Positions 1-8,530 are shown, counted from the stretch's first letter. The stretch is 64,000 bases of DNA from Streptomyces sp. CB01249 (GCF_001905735.1 NZ_LISW01000001.1:1796411-1860410); one strand, 5' to 3'. Notes: generated by a model from the sequence alone, not told the origin. Numbers and translations are program-made.

Positions 1-28
1 CGGATCCCAGGTGCGACTGCCCCGGCCG

Positions 29-730
29 TCATGCCTCGGCCCCCGCGATCAGTCCGGGGAGCTCGGCGACGGACCCGAGGACATGGGTGGCCCCGTGCCG
101 GAGCAGCTGCTCCCGGTCGTGGGCGCCGGTGAGGACGCCCGCGACGATGCCGGCTCCGGCGCGCACCCCGCTGAGCATGTCGTACGCGGTGTCCCCGGCG
201 ACCGCGATCCGCCGTACGTCGTCCACGGCTCCGGTGCGCAGCAGCGCGGCGAGCACCATGTCCGGGTAGGGGCGGCCCCGGCCGCCCGCGTCCGCCGGGC
301 AGAGCGTCAGCGTGGCCAGGTCCTGCCAGCCGAGGGCGGCGAGGATGGCGTCCTGGGTCACTCGGGCGAAGCCGGTGGACAGGACGACGGTGCGACCGGC
401 GGCACGGAGTTCCCCGATGGCCTCGCGGGCGCCGGGGACCGCCGCGATCGCCCCGGCGTCGACGAGTTCGCCGTACGCCTCCTCGAAGGCGGCGTTGGCG
501 CGCTGTGCCTTGTCCTCGTCCCCGAAGAGGTGCCGGAAGACGGAGATCTTGGACTCGCCCATGGTGGCGCGGACGTAGTCGAGCTTCTCGGTGTGGTCGG
601 CGGAGCCGGCCTCGACACCGAGGCGTCCGGCGGCGACGGAGAACGCCCGCTCGACGAGGCCGCCGTCGGCGACCGTGGTGCCCGCCATGTCGAGGACGAC
701 GAGTCGGTAGGAGTGGTCATGCGTGGTCAT
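29..730 (-). CDS. phosphonatase-like HAD hydrolase
   Basis: A 233-aa HAD-superfamily protein related to phosphonoacetaldehyde hydrolase (PhnX). The first HAD motif is DMAGTT with nucleophile Asp14, and MGESK places Lys61 where PhnX carries its Schiff-base lysine. The acidic motif IV is AGDTAYD. PhnX cleaves phosphonoacetaldehyde to acetaldehyde and phosphate in the cytoplasm. This protein belongs to the PhnX-like subfamily usually found beside a glycine-oxidase-like FAD enzyme, and that enzyme ends only 2 bases upstream, so the two are cotranscribed. I chose the ATG at 730 because an upstream extension in frame would run through the neighbour and has no HAD homology. Exact substrate is inferred from context. 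Confidence 0.85.
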   Translation of the reverse strand: MTTHDHSYRLVVLDMAGTTVADGGLVERAFSVAAGRLGVEAGSADHTEKLDYVRATMGESKISVFRHLFGDEDKAQRANAAFEEAYGELVDAGAIAAVPGAREAIGELRAAGRTVVLSTGFARVTQDAILAALGWQDLATLTLCPADAGGRGRPYPDMVLAALLRTGAVDDVRRIAVAGDTAYDMLSGVRAGAGIVAGVLTGAHDREQLLRHGATHVLGSVAELPGLIAGAEA

Positions 731-732
731 CT

Positions 733-1857
733 TCACCAGCCCAGTTCGTCGGCGGTCTGTTCGGCGATGGCGGGGGAGCAGGTCATGCCCCGTCCCCCGG
801 GCCCGGTGACGAGCCAGACCCCGTCGGCCACCTGCTGGCGGTGGACGACGCGGCCGGTGTCGGTGCACTGGGCGTACACCCCGGCCCAGCGGTGCCGGAT
901 GCGTGGCAGCGGGCGGCCGAGGAAGGACTCGACGACGCCGGTGAGGTGCTCGTACGGCTCCTCGACGGTGTCGAACGAGAAGGGGTGCTCGTACTCGTGG
1001 GTGTCCCCGATGGTCAGTCCGCCATCCAGGCGCTGCACCATCAGCAACTGCATCCGGTGTGCGGACGCGGTCGGGGCCTGCGCCTGCCCGTCGTTGAGGG
1101 CGTCGAGCGCCGGGCCGCCGTACGCGGGGTAGTAGCGGAAGCTGTCGGCGTCCGCGACCGAGGTGGTGAGTGTCTCGCCGAGCGGGTCGGTCTGCATCAT
1201 CTGGAGACGGACCCGCCGCACCGGCAGACCGGGGCCCGCCAGCTCACGGACGAGGCCGCCGAGCCAGGCGCCGGTCGCCAGGACGACGGCGTCACCGGTG
1301 TGTACGTCACCGTGGTCGTCGCGCACCGATGCGGTGCCGACCACCTCGCGGACCTCGCGGCCGCCGAGGAAGGTGTACCGGCCGGACGCCAGCAGCGCCT
1401 GTTTGAGGACGAGTTGGGCGGTGCGCGGCTCGACGGCCGCGTCCCGCTCGCACCACAGGGCGGAGCCGAACGCGCCGCGCAGGGCGGGGTTGATCGCGCG
1501 GGCCTCGTCGGCGGTGACCAGCTTGTAGCCGCGCGCGGCGGCGTCGTCCCGGGCGACGGCCGCCTCGGCGACGGCGACCTCCAGGTCGGTGCGCAGTGGG
1601 GTGAGCGAACCGCAGGGGCGGAAGCCCAGACCGGGCACCTCCGCGCCGATGCCCTCCCACAGCTCACGCGCCCGCAGCGCCGTATCCAGCTCCTCGCCAC
1701 CGGCCCGGCCGCTGACCCATATCTGTCCGAAGTTGCGGAGCGATGCCCCGCGCGCCTCACTCTCGCGCTCGATCTGTACGACCTCGTGGCCGCGGTTCAC
1801 TGCGTGCCAGGCGTGCATGGTTCCCACCACGCCGGCTCCTACGACGATGACCTTCAC
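733..1857 (-). CDS. FAD-dependent oxidoreductase of the phosphonate-associated glycine-oxidase type
   Basis: A 374-aa DAO-fold flavoenzyme. The N-terminal dinucleotide-binding motif is VIVVGAGVVG, followed by an IERE acidic end of strand beta2, and the C-terminal FAD motif is TGPGGRGMT. The GTG start at 1857 has an AGGAG about 10 bases upstream and puts the Rossmann motif at residue 3, as is usual. This subfamily is recurrently adjacent to PhnX-like HAD proteins. Related enzymes are reported to oxidise 2-aminoethylphosphonate or its N-methyl derivative to phosphonoacetaldehyde, which the downstream HAD protein could then hydrolyse. That two-step scheme is inference; glycine or sarcosine oxidation would be the fallback. 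Confidence 0.8.
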   Translation of the reverse strand: MKVIVVGAGVVGTMHAWHAVNRGHEVVQIERESEARGASLRNFGQIWVSGRAGGEELDTALRARELWEGIGAEVPGLGFRPCGSLTPLRTDLEVAVAEAAVARDDAAARGYKLVTADEARAINPALRGAFGSALWCERDAAVEPRTAQLVLKQALLASGRYTFLGGREVREVVGTASVRDDHGDVHTGDAVVLATGAWLGGLVRELAGPGLPVRRVRLQMMQTDPLGETLTTSVADADSFRYYPAYGGPALDALNDGQAQAPTASAHRMQLLMVQRLDGGLTIGDTHEYEHPFSFDTVEEPYEHLTGVVESFLGRPLPRIRHRWAGVYAQCTDTGRVVHRQQVADGVWLVTGPGGRGMTCSPAIAEQTADELGW

Positions 1858-1930
1858 GGCGGCAACACTCCTCGGGGCCGGTGACTCTTTTCGGACTGCG
1901 GAGCGACGAGACGGTAAACGGACTCGCAAG

Positions 1931-1950
1931 CTTGGACTAGACCCGTTATC
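1931..1950 (-). promoter_or_regulatory. candidate operator and -10 for the phosphonate pair
   Basis: In the 146-base gap between the GntR gene and the flavoenzyme, 1934-1943 reads GGACTAGACC, an 8/10 match to a GGnCTAGnCC palindrome. HutC/UTRA-type GntR regulators such as DasR and PhnF bind sites of the TGGTCTAGACCA type. On the minus strand a GATAAC-like -10 lies directly upstream of it, so a bound regulator would block transcription. The assignment to the adjacent GntR protein is inference. Confidence 0.4.
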
Positions 1951-2003
1951 TTTCCGTGACCACGAAATCGGGAGGAAGGCCGCATCGGCTCCCATCCGGC
2001 CGG

Positions 2004-2774
2004 TCAGTGCGGTCGCGCGTGACCCAAGTGCGTACGGAAGGAGAACCGGTCGCCCCGGAAGAGGGTGCGGACCCGTTCCAGCGGACGGCCGTCGGCATCC
2101 CGCGACAGGCGGTGCAGCAGTAGCATCGGCAGGGCGGGCGGGGTACCGATGAGCAGCGCCTCGCGAGGCGTCGCCAGCACGGTCTCGATCCGCTCGTCCG
2201 CGTCCCCGAAGGAGAGCGAGAGCTTCTCGGTCAGGTACGCGTAGAAGGAGGAATCCGGATCGAACCCGGTGTCCAGGGCGGGCACCCGGGCGACGGTGAC
2301 ATAGGTGCTCTCCAGCCCCACCCGCTCGTCGTCGGCGAGCAGCACCCGCTCCATGTGCCAGACCGGTTCGCCGGTCTCCACCTCGATCTCGGCGGCCAGC
2401 GCCGCCGGGCAGGGGAAGCGTTCGAGACCGATGAGATTCCGCCCAGGCCGCCGGCCCTGCCGACGCACGCCCTCGGTGTAACTCGCCAGCGAGAGCGGCT
2501 GCTCCAGCTTGGGACCCGCCACCACGGTCCCGCGCCCCTGCCGGCGCAGCCGCCCCTCCAGCAGCAGCTCACGCAGCGCCTGCCGGACCGTCTCCCGCGA
2601 CACCTCGTGGCGCAGCGCCAGGTCCCGCTCGGTGGGAAGCGTGTCTCCCTCCCTCAGATCATCGATGAGGGAGAGGAGTTGTGCCTTGACCGCGTAGTAC
2701 TTCGGAATGCGGCCGTGCTCCGGGATGCCGGAGCGCACGGGGGCGCCAGGTGCCTGATCGTTCGGATAGTCCAC
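2004..2774 (-). CDS. GntR-family regulator, UTRA (HutC) type
   Basis: A 256-aa protein from GTG at 2774 (267 aa if GTG at 2807 is used). The N-terminal winged helix shows the family pattern LPTERDLA followed by SRETVRQALREL and the wing RRQGRGTVV at about residues 45-90. The C-terminal part is a UTRA ligand-binding domain (VWHMERVLLAD, YLTEKL, LLLHR). HutC-type members are usually repressors released by a small metabolite. It is transcribed toward the flavoenzyme and phosphonatase-like pair, so it most likely controls their use of a phosphonate or amino compound, as PhnR/PhnF proteins do. Effector unknown. Confidence 0.85.
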   Translation of the reverse strand: MDYPNDQAPGAPVRSGIPEHGRIPKYYAVKAQLLSLIDDLREGDTLPTERDLALRHEVSRETVRQALRELLLEGRLRRQGRGTVVAGPKLEQPLSLASYTEGVRRQGRRPGRNLIGLERFPCPAALAAEIEVETGEPVWHMERVLLADDERVGLESTYVTVARVPALDTGFDPDSSFYAYLTEKLSLSFGDADERIETVLATPREALLIGTPPALPMLLLHRLSRDADGRPLERVRTLFRGDRFSFRTHLGHARPH

Positions 2775-2859
2775 CCGCCGATGGTGGCACGGGAGCGCTG
2801 CCTCCACGCAGGCGGCAGGCCCGCTGGCCCTTCGGCTCGGGAATCGTGTGCTGCGGGCT

Positions 2860-4695
2860 CTAGGCCAGCCGGAACACCGGGCCGCGCGGGGTGAACGGCA
2901 GTGACGCGCCCTGTGGGATCAGGTAGGCGTGCTCGCGCCGGATGCGGAGGACGTCGCACCAGCCGTCGGTGATGATGAGCACCGGCGCGCCCGGCGGGAA
3001 GTCGTCCGCCCGCTGCAACAGGTCCACACCGGGCTGGAGTTCGGTGCCGCCGCGGCCGCGTACCCGCACCCGGCCGGCGATCTCGGTAGGCGGCAGGTAA
3101 CCGGCGTCGTAGGGGGCGGCGTCGCAGAAGACGACGCGTGCCGCGGGTACGTCGCGGGCCTCGGCGTACGAGGCGATGGCGCCGAGGGCCTTGCCGAGCA
3201 GGGTGCTGTTCATCGAGCCGGAGGTGTCCAGCACGACGCCGAAGGTGCAGCGGGCCGTCTCCTGGGGCGGGAAGTACCGTCCGGCGCGCGGGATGTCGGG
3301 GGTCGATGCCTGCCGCCGCGCCGGGCGCGCGTACGACCGTACGGGCTCCGGCCGGGGAACGTACTCGTCGAACCAGCGGGCCAGCCGCGCGTCCCACGGC
3401 ACGGGCGGGTGCGCCAGGGCGCGGATCTCCTGGATCAGCCCGGCGGGCAGGAGGCCGCGCTCCCCGTACTGGTGCAGGTCGAAGCCCTGCACCAGCCCCC
3501 GCCGGTAGAACTCGTCCAGGTCGGTGTACGGACCGGCACCGGCATGCGGCAGCGGCTCGCCGAGGATGTCCCCGGCGCCCTTGCCCCGCAGCGTCGCGAG
3601 CCTGCGACGGCGGCGCAGGTCGTGCGCGATGCGGTCGTACACCTCCTCGGTGGACAGGCCCCGCAACTCCGGGTCGTACAGCAGCCCTTCGGGCATGTCG
3701 CCGACGCGCATCTGGACCAGCCAGTCGTTGACGACGTAGTCGGCGGCGACGTTGAAGAGGAACGGGTCGCGGCCCCCTCGGCGTTCGCCGTGCCGCAGCG
3801 CGGCGTGCAGCATCTCGTGCGCGAGGACGAAGCGCCATTCCTCGTCGGTGAACGCGCGCAGCGGGTTGATGTAGATCTCGCCCGCGACCGGACTGACCGC
3901 GGCGATGGCGATGTCCTGCGTCCGGGCGAGTTCGGCGTCGGCCACGATCTTCAGGCCCGCGGCGAGCCCGCCCAGCAGGGGGTAGGAGGAGACGAACCAG
4001 TTCAGGGCACGGTCCCAGGGCCGCTGGGGCGTGAGCGTCCCGGTGACCCGGTCGCGGCGGCCTCCGGCCACGTCCATCGCGGCGGACACACTGCGGGTCA
4101 GCGCGTGCGCGAAGGCGGTCTCCCAGTCCGGGACCGCCGAGTTGTTCCAGGTCTTCCAGGTGGTGAGCACCTGGTCCGGGTGCTCACCCGCGGTGCCGCA
4201 GTGCTCGTGAACCGCGGGGATGCCGTCGCGGCGCCACCGGGCGGCGAGCAGTTCCTCGTCGCCACCCGGAAACGACTCCGGCAGGGCGAGGGGCGCCCGG
4301 CCCATCGGGTGGCTGGCCAGGAAGCGGTTGACGACCACGCAGCGTGCCGCGAGGTCGAAGCGGTCGGGCTGTTCGCGCGGTTCGTCCGCCGAGGCGGGCA
4401 CATGGCCGAAACCGAGATGCAGCAGACAGTGGGCAAGCGCCCACGCCCACTCCGCCGGATCGGCCCGTTTGGTGGGGTGTACGTGGATGGTGCCGTTCGA
4501 CGTGACGGCGGCCAGTCCACCGGCCGGGGTCAGCTCGCACGTGGCCTGGCGGCACACGGACGCCTCCACAGCGGCGAACGCCGGGTTGCGCTTGACGAGC
4601 GCGAGCCCGGCGGCGAAGGCCTCGGTGGCCGGGTCGACCGTGTTCTTGTTCTTCCCGTCCTTGCCCCCGCCCCCGCGCCCGGCGGCCCCCTTCAC
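2860..4695 (-). CDS. VWA-domain protein with HEXXH metallopeptidase-like domain (DUF2201 type)
   Basis: A 611-aa cytoplasmic protein. The N-terminal half has the zinc-type motif HEMLHAALRHGE (about residues 300-311). The C-terminal half is a von Willebrand A domain with the metal-site motif DTSGSM and a later TDG (MIDAS). The GTG start at 4695 overlaps the ATPase stop in a GTGA arrangement, so the two are translationally coupled. MoxR ATPases paired with VWA proteins act as chaperone-like machines that load metals or remodel protein complexes. No client can be read from this sequence. A Gly/Lys-rich linker opens the protein. The gene is intact and matches its family in length. Confidence 0.8.
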   Translation of the reverse strand: MKGAAGRGGGGKDGKNKNTVDPATEAFAAGLALVKRNPAFAAVEASVCRQATCELTPAGGLAAVTSNGTIHVHPTKRADPAEWAWALAHCLLHLGFGHVPASADEPREQPDRFDLAARCVVVNRFLASHPMGRAPLALPESFPGGDEELLAARWRRDGIPAVHEHCGTAGEHPDQVLTTWKTWNNSAVPDWETAFAHALTRSVSAAMDVAGGRRDRVTGTLTPQRPWDRALNWFVSSYPLLGGLAAGLKIVADAELARTQDIAIAAVSPVAGEIYINPLRAFTDEEWRFVLAHEMLHAALRHGERRGGRDPFLFNVAADYVVNDWLVQMRVGDMPEGLLYDPELRGLSTEEVYDRIAHDLRRRRRLATLRGKGAGDILGEPLPHAGAGPYTDLDEFYRRGLVQGFDLHQYGERGLLPAGLIQEIRALAHPPVPWDARLARWFDEYVPRPEPVRSYARPARRQASTPDIPRAGRYFPPQETARCTFGVVLDTSGSMNSTLLGKALGAIASYAEARDVPAARVVFCDAAPYDAGYLPPTEIAGRVRVRGRGGTELQPGVDLLQRADDFPPGAPVLIITDGWCDVLRIRREHAYLIPQGASLPFTPRGPVFRLA

Positions 4696-5753
4696 CGCCG
4701 GGCCTCGACCAGCCGGGGCATGTCCCGCGCGGCGTCCACGAGGAACCACGCGGGCAGCACGGGCAGCCCGTCGGCGTCGTCCGCGATGACGGTCTGCGCG
4801 ACCTCGACCGAGATCTCGGCCAGCTGGACGAGCAGCGACTTGGCCCGGTAGGCGGTCTGCCGCAGGGACGGCGAGACGTGCTTCTTCTCGCGCGGCAGCT
4901 CCTTGACCAGGCGGCCCCGGAACGCGTCGGCCAGGTAGTAGAGCAGGTCGCGGTCCTCCGGCCGCTTCGGCCAGGAGGCGTCGCCCTTGAGAATCGCCTC
5001 GATGCCGAAGGCATGACGGACGATCTTCGCGTAGCCGCAGAAGGAGACGGCATGAGCGGGCGTCAGCGTGCCGTGCACCACGACCTTCAGGGTCTCCTCG
5101 TCGATCTCCGGCCCGAAGGAGTGCAGGGCGTCCGAGAGCATGTGCCAGGAGCGGGGCGTGGAGAACGGCTCCTCGGTCTTGGGCGGCTGCGACCACAGGT
5201 GGTCGGGGCGGTCCACGAGGTAGTCCGTCACCCACGGGTGGACCCCGTTCTCGCCCGCCCACACGAGCCAGTCCGCCGCCGAGGCCCGGAGGTGGACATG
5301 GGTGAGCCGGTTGACCAGGGCGGAGGCGATGGGCCGCGCCAGCGCGTTGTCCGTGGCACGGTTGCCTGCCCCGATGACGATCGAACCGGCGGGCAGCTCG
5401 TAGGACCCGATACGCCGGTCCAGGATGAGCGAGTAGAACGCCTTCTGCACATCGGGGGTCGCCGCGTTGAGCTCGTCCAGGAACAGGCAGTACGGCTCGT
5501 CCCGGGCGATGGACTCCGGCGGGCAGAACACGGACCGGCCGTCGCGGATCTGGGGCACCCCGATGAGGTCCTCCGGCGCGAGCTGGGTCCCGAGCAGGCT
5601 GACGCACTCCAGCCCCAGGGACTCCGCGAACTTCCGTACGAGCGACGACTTGCCGATCCCGGGCGCGCCCCACAGAAACACGGGCCGCACGGTGGCGAGG
5701 CCCAGCAGCAGTTCGGGGATCTGAGCGGGGGTGACGGTGACGGCAGCCTGCAC
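4692..5753 (-). CDS. MoxR-type AAA+ ATPase
   Basis: A 353-aa AAA+ ATPase. Walker A is GAPGIGKSS near residue 33, Walker B is LFLDELNAA, and sensor 1 falls in GAGNRATDN. I chose the GTG at 5753, preceded by AAGGAA; an extension to 5999 would run through the adjacent inverted repeat and lacks homology. The gene overlaps the VWA partner by 4 bases. In such pairs the ATPase drives conformational change in a substrate recruited by the VWA protein. The role in this strain is unknown. The SUKH-like gene upstream on the same strand may once have been in the same transcript but is now separated by a 68-bp inverted repeat. Confidence 0.8.
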   Translation of the reverse strand: MQAAVTVTPAQIPELLLGLATVRPVFLWGAPGIGKSSLVRKFAESLGLECVSLLGTQLAPEDLIGVPQIRDGRSVFCPPESIARDEPYCLFLDELNAATPDVQKAFYSLILDRRIGSYELPAGSIVIGAGNRATDNALARPIASALVNRLTHVHLRASAADWLVWAGENGVHPWVTDYLVDRPDHLWSQPPKTEEPFSTPRSWHMLSDALHSFGPEIDEETLKVVVHGTLTPAHAVSFCGYAKIVRHAFGIEAILKGDASWPKRPEDRDLLYYLADAFRGRLVKELPREKKHVSPSLRQTAYRAKSLLVQLAEISVEVAQTVIADDADGLPVLPAWFLVDAARDMPRLVEARR

Positions 5754-5844
5754 GCGGGAACGTTCCTTCGGATTCCGGGAGTCGGAGACCGCCAGTATGC
5801 GGAGGCGGAATGGCGCGCGCAGCCCAATTTCGAAGCAACCCGGA

Positions 5845-5912
5845 CTAGGGCGTGTTTCGAAAGTCCCGCCTGCCGGGCGGGCGGACGGCGCTACTTTCGA
5901 AACACGCCCTAG
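5845..5912. repeat. 68-bp MITE-like inverted repeat with CTAG ends
   Basis: Positions 5845-5864 and 5893-5912 are a perfect 20-bp inverted repeat. Both outer ends are CTAG, as if a CTAG target had been duplicated around a 60-bp element whose termini begin GGCGTGTTTCGAAAGT. The 28-base centre is GC-rich and codes for nothing. The size, perfect termini and target-like ends fit a miniature transposable element derived from an IS5-type (IS427-group) insertion sequence. As RNA it would also form a strong hairpin and could terminate transcription leaving the SUKH-like gene. No transposase is present here. Confidence 0.7.
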
Positions 5913-6421
5913 CACTGGCCCCGGGCATCGATCTGCCGGGAGAGCCCCTGGAAGAACTCCTGAAGACTGGCCGCGGCAAGGTCGAACTGATCGGACCAAG
6001 AGGCGGTGGCAGACCTCCAGACGCGTCCCGAGCCCGCCAGCGCGAACAGATGCCCGCCCCCGTCACTGGCGAACACCAGGGCGGGCTCCTCCCCGTCGAT
6101 CGAGACGGCCCCGTAAGCGCGGAAATGGTCCGCGACCAGCGAGGCAGGGTGGACGAAGCAGCCGTTGTCGACATCGGGCAAGGAGACCTCGTCGATCACC
6201 CAGTACATCGTCGTCAGGTCCGACGGGACCGGCGTCAGCTCCACGAGCGCGCCGGTGGCTCGGTGGCTCGCATCCGAAGCGCGCACGACCACGTTGCTGC
6301 CCGGATCGAAGCCGAACCGTGCCTGGAACGATGTCATGAGCTCCGCGAGCGCCGCATCCGTCCGCTCACACCAGGCGCGAAGCCACTCGGCATCAAGCCG
6401 TTCGTCGGCCACAGCCACCAC
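5909..6421 (-). CDS. SUKH/SMI1-KNR4-like protein
   Basis: A 170-aa protein resembling SMI1/KNR4 (SUKH) proteins: an acidic alpha/beta protein with the pattern LPDVDNGCFVH and later FASDGGGHLFAL before a final helix. SUKH proteins are often immunity proteins against polymorphic toxins, but many actinobacterial ones are solitary, and no toxin gene lies beside it. The GTG start at 6421 has AAGGAG 6 bases upstream. The stop codon TAG is formed by the CTAG end of the inverted repeat, so the C-terminus may have been reshaped by that insertion. Family assignment is from motif pattern only. Confidence 0.6.
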   Translation of the reverse strand: MVAVADERLDAEWLRAWCERTDAALAELMTSFQARFGFDPGSNVVVRASDASHRATGALVELTPVPSDLTTMYWVIDEVSLPDVDNGCFVHPASLVADHFRAYGAVSIDGEEPALVFASDGGGHLFALAGSGRVWRSATASWSDQFDLAAASLQEFFQGLSRQIDARGQC

Positions 6422-6600
6422 CTCTCCTTGCCTCGGCCGCGATCTTGCCGGCAGCCGGCCACTGGTCTCACGGTCTACTGACCGGTATACAGGCGGGGTT
6501 GGATCCGCTGGGCACCAGCGGCCGGGTGCCGTGCGACGTCCTGTGCACCTTGGTCACCGCTGCCCTTCCGCGGATTGTCGGAACTTTCGGGGAGGGCATC

Positions 6601-7521
6601 ATGACGCAGCGGAATCGTCCGGGCAGGGCCGTATCCAAGCGACGCACCGCCGTCGCGCTGGCCGCGTTGAGCAGCTGCGCGCTCACGGCCGGCTTCACCG
6701 GCACGGCCTCGGCCGCGACGGGCGGCGCGCACGGTTCGCCCCGCACCTCCTACGTGGCGCTGGGCGACTCGTACACGTCCGGGCCTCTGATCCCCACGCA
6801 GGTCGACGCGAACTGTGCCCGTTCCGACCACAACTATCCGTCGGTCACCGCGCGCGAGCGCCACGTCACCTCGTTCACCGACGTGAGCTGCGGCGGGGCG
6901 ACGACCGTCGAGATGTGGGAGGCGCAGGGCACCAACGGGCCGCAGTTGGACGCGGTGAAGAAGGACACGGACCTCGTGACCCTTCAGATCGGCGGCAACG
7001 ACGTCGGCTTCGGCTCCATCATCGGCACCTGCGCCACCCTCAGCGCCAAGGACCTCGCCGGCAACCCCTGCCAGCAGTACTACGGGGCCAAGGGCTACGA
7101 CCAGTTGACGCTGAAGATCCTCCAGACGGCCCCCAAGGTCGCCCGCGTGCTGCGGGAAGTGCACCACAAGGCCCCCCACGCACGCGTGGTCGTCGTCGGC
7201 TACCCGGACCTCCTTCCCGACGACGGCACCGGCTGCTTCCCCCAAGTCCCGTTCGCCGCGAAGGACTTCCCCTACCTGCGGGACACGGAGAAGCGCCTCA
7301 ACCTGATGCTGCGCGCGGTGGCGTTGCTGAACCGGGCCGACTACGTGGACACGTACGGGCCCACCGTGGGCCACGACATGTGCAAGGCACCCGCCGACCG
7401 GTGGATAGAGCCGCTGAGCCCCGCGGCGCCCGCCGCTCCGGCCCACCCCAACGCGAAGGGCGAAGAGGTCATGGCACAGGCCCTCCTGAGGACCCTCGAC
7501 AGGGGTGCCGGACGCCACTGA
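6601..7521 (+). CDS. secreted SGNH-family lipase/esterase
   Basis: A 306-aa secreted hydrolase. Residues 1-39 are a signal peptide with a KRR n-region, a hydrophobic core and a TASAAT cleavage area. Block I is GDSY with nucleophile Ser57, block III is GGND with the oxyanion Asn, and block V is HPN with the catalytic His. This layout matches Streptomyces extracellular lipases of the S. rimosus/S. coelicolor type, which hydrolyse acyl esters outside the cell and contain several disulfides (six or more Cys are present). ATG at 6601 has GGGAGG upstream. The gene is transcribed alone and ends one base from the convergent small membrane protein gene. Confidence 0.88.
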   Translation: MTQRNRPGRAVSKRRTAVALAALSSCALTAGFTGTASAATGGAHGSPRTSYVALGDSYTSGPLIPTQVDANCARSDHNYPSVTARERHVTSFTDVSCGGATTVEMWEAQGTNGPQLDAVKKDTDLVTLQIGGNDVGFGSIIGTCATLSAKDLAGNPCQQYYGAKGYDQLTLKILQTAPKVARVLREVHHKAPHARVVVVGYPDLLPDDGTGCFPQVPFAAKDFPYLRDTEKRLNLMLRAVALLNRADYVDTYGPTVGHDMCKAPADRWIEPLSPAAPAAPAHPNAKGEEVMAQALLRTLDRGAGRH

Positions 7522-7522
7522 C

Positions 7523-7702
7523 TCATTCCGCGGGCACGCGGGAGAAGTGGAAAGCGGCCTGGACCACGAGCACCACGGGCAGGGCGAGGAGCAGGGACCA
7601 CGGCACCGCACCGACCGCGGCCAGGAGGCAGATGACGGGAAGGGCGAGGAGGGTGGGGATCGTTGAGATCAGCGCGAGGCGCGCACGGATCCGTCGGTTC
7701 AT
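7523..7702 (-). CDS. small two-helix membrane protein
   Basis: A 59-aa hydrophobic protein. It has a basic N-terminus (MNRRIRARL), two predicted membrane helices (about residues 9-30 and 33-50) joined by a short turn, and a charged tail. ATG at 7702 has a good AAGGAG about 8 bases upstream, supporting it as a real gene. It follows the MerR regulator on the same strand with a gap of 54 bases, so it could be in that transcript. Not recognised as a named family. Confidence 0.6.
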   Translation of the reverse strand: MNRRIRARLALISTIPTLLALPVICLLAAVGAVPWSLLLALPVVLVVQAAFHFSRVPAE

Positions 7703-7756
7703 CAGCGGACTCCTTGGGGCGGACGAGAACGCGGGGGCAGCCACAGCGGGTGCGGG

Positions 7757-8524
7757 TCAGGAGGAGCTGTGGCGAGCCCGGTCCAGATACTCGGCCAGTT
7801 CTCGCCAGTCGTCGGCCGGAGCATCGGGGTCTCCCGACATGGCGGCCGGATCCTCGTGCCAGGCAGCCCTGACTCCGGCGGAGATACGGGCATCGCCTCC
7901 GCTGAACAACGCGCTCAGCTCATCCATCCGGGCCACCAGGAGGCGGACCTTCCGATCCGTGGCGGGAGTGCCGGCCGTACGGAGTCGTTCGGCTCTCCGG
8001 TACAACTCGGGCCACTCGGCTTCGAGCAGGTAGTGCATGGCGGGTCCCAAGGCGGCGGCCCGGGTCCGCAGGACCTGCATCTCGTCGGCGTCCAGATGGC
8101 GGCGCAGCGTGTGCTCGCCCTCCGGACCGGCGCCGCCGATCGCCCGCAGCGCGTCGAGCAGCGCCGCGGCCGCCGGAGCCTCGTCGGCCGACAGCTCCTC
8201 ACCGAGCCGTACGAGCCGCTCACGCAGGACACCGAGCGCCTTGATGGACGCCTCCACCCCCGCCAGATGATCCCGGACCAGCCGCAGCGGATCGACACCC
8301 GCGTCGAGGCAGACAGCGATGGAATCCAGCGCCAGCCCGAGGCCGCGCAGCGCCAACACCTGATAGAGACGGACGAGGTCGTCCTCGGTGTACTCCCTGT
8401 GGCCTCCCGCGGTGCGCCGGGAGGGAGTGAGCAGCCCGATGGTGTCCCAGTGGTGCAGCGTGCGCACGGTCAGACCGCTGGCCTCCGCGAGCCGGCCCAC
8501 TCTCCAGGTTGCAGAAGTGGTCAT
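7757..8524 (-). CDS. MerR-family regulator with TipAS-like C-terminal region
   Basis: A 255-aa regulator. The N-terminal winged helix is typical MerR: WRVGRLAEASGLTVRTLHHWD then HREYTEDDL, residues about 6-45. A coiled linker follows, and the C-terminal 130 residues resemble the TipAS drug-binding domain (MDELSALFSGGDARI). MerR proteins activate promoters with long -35/-10 spacers after ligand binding. ATG at 8524 was chosen because it lies where transcription from the upstream promoter should begin, suggesting a leaderless mRNA. The ligand is unknown; a hydrophobic drug or metabolite is possible. Confidence 0.8.
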   Translation of the reverse strand: MTTSATWRVGRLAEASGLTVRTLHHWDTIGLLTPSRRTAGGHREYTEDDLVRLYQVLALRGLGLALDSIAVCLDAGVDPLRLVRDHLAGVEASIKALGVLRERLVRLGEELSADEAPAAAALLDALRAIGGAGPEGEHTLRRHLDADEMQVLRTRAAALGPAMHYLLEAEWPELYRRAERLRTAGTPATDRKVRLLVARMDELSALFSGGDARISAGVRAAWHEDPAAMSGDPDAPADDWRELAEYLDRARHSSS

Positions 8525-8530
8525 GGAGCC

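Noticed and set aside
2929..5912. Long plus-strand frames opposite the VWA protein and ATPase
   Set aside because: Composition is shadow-like and the opposite strand has clear HEXXH, MIDAS and Walker motifs.
5845..5912. A complete insertion sequence
   Set aside because: At 68 bp there is no room for a transposase; it can only be a non-autonomous element or hairpin.
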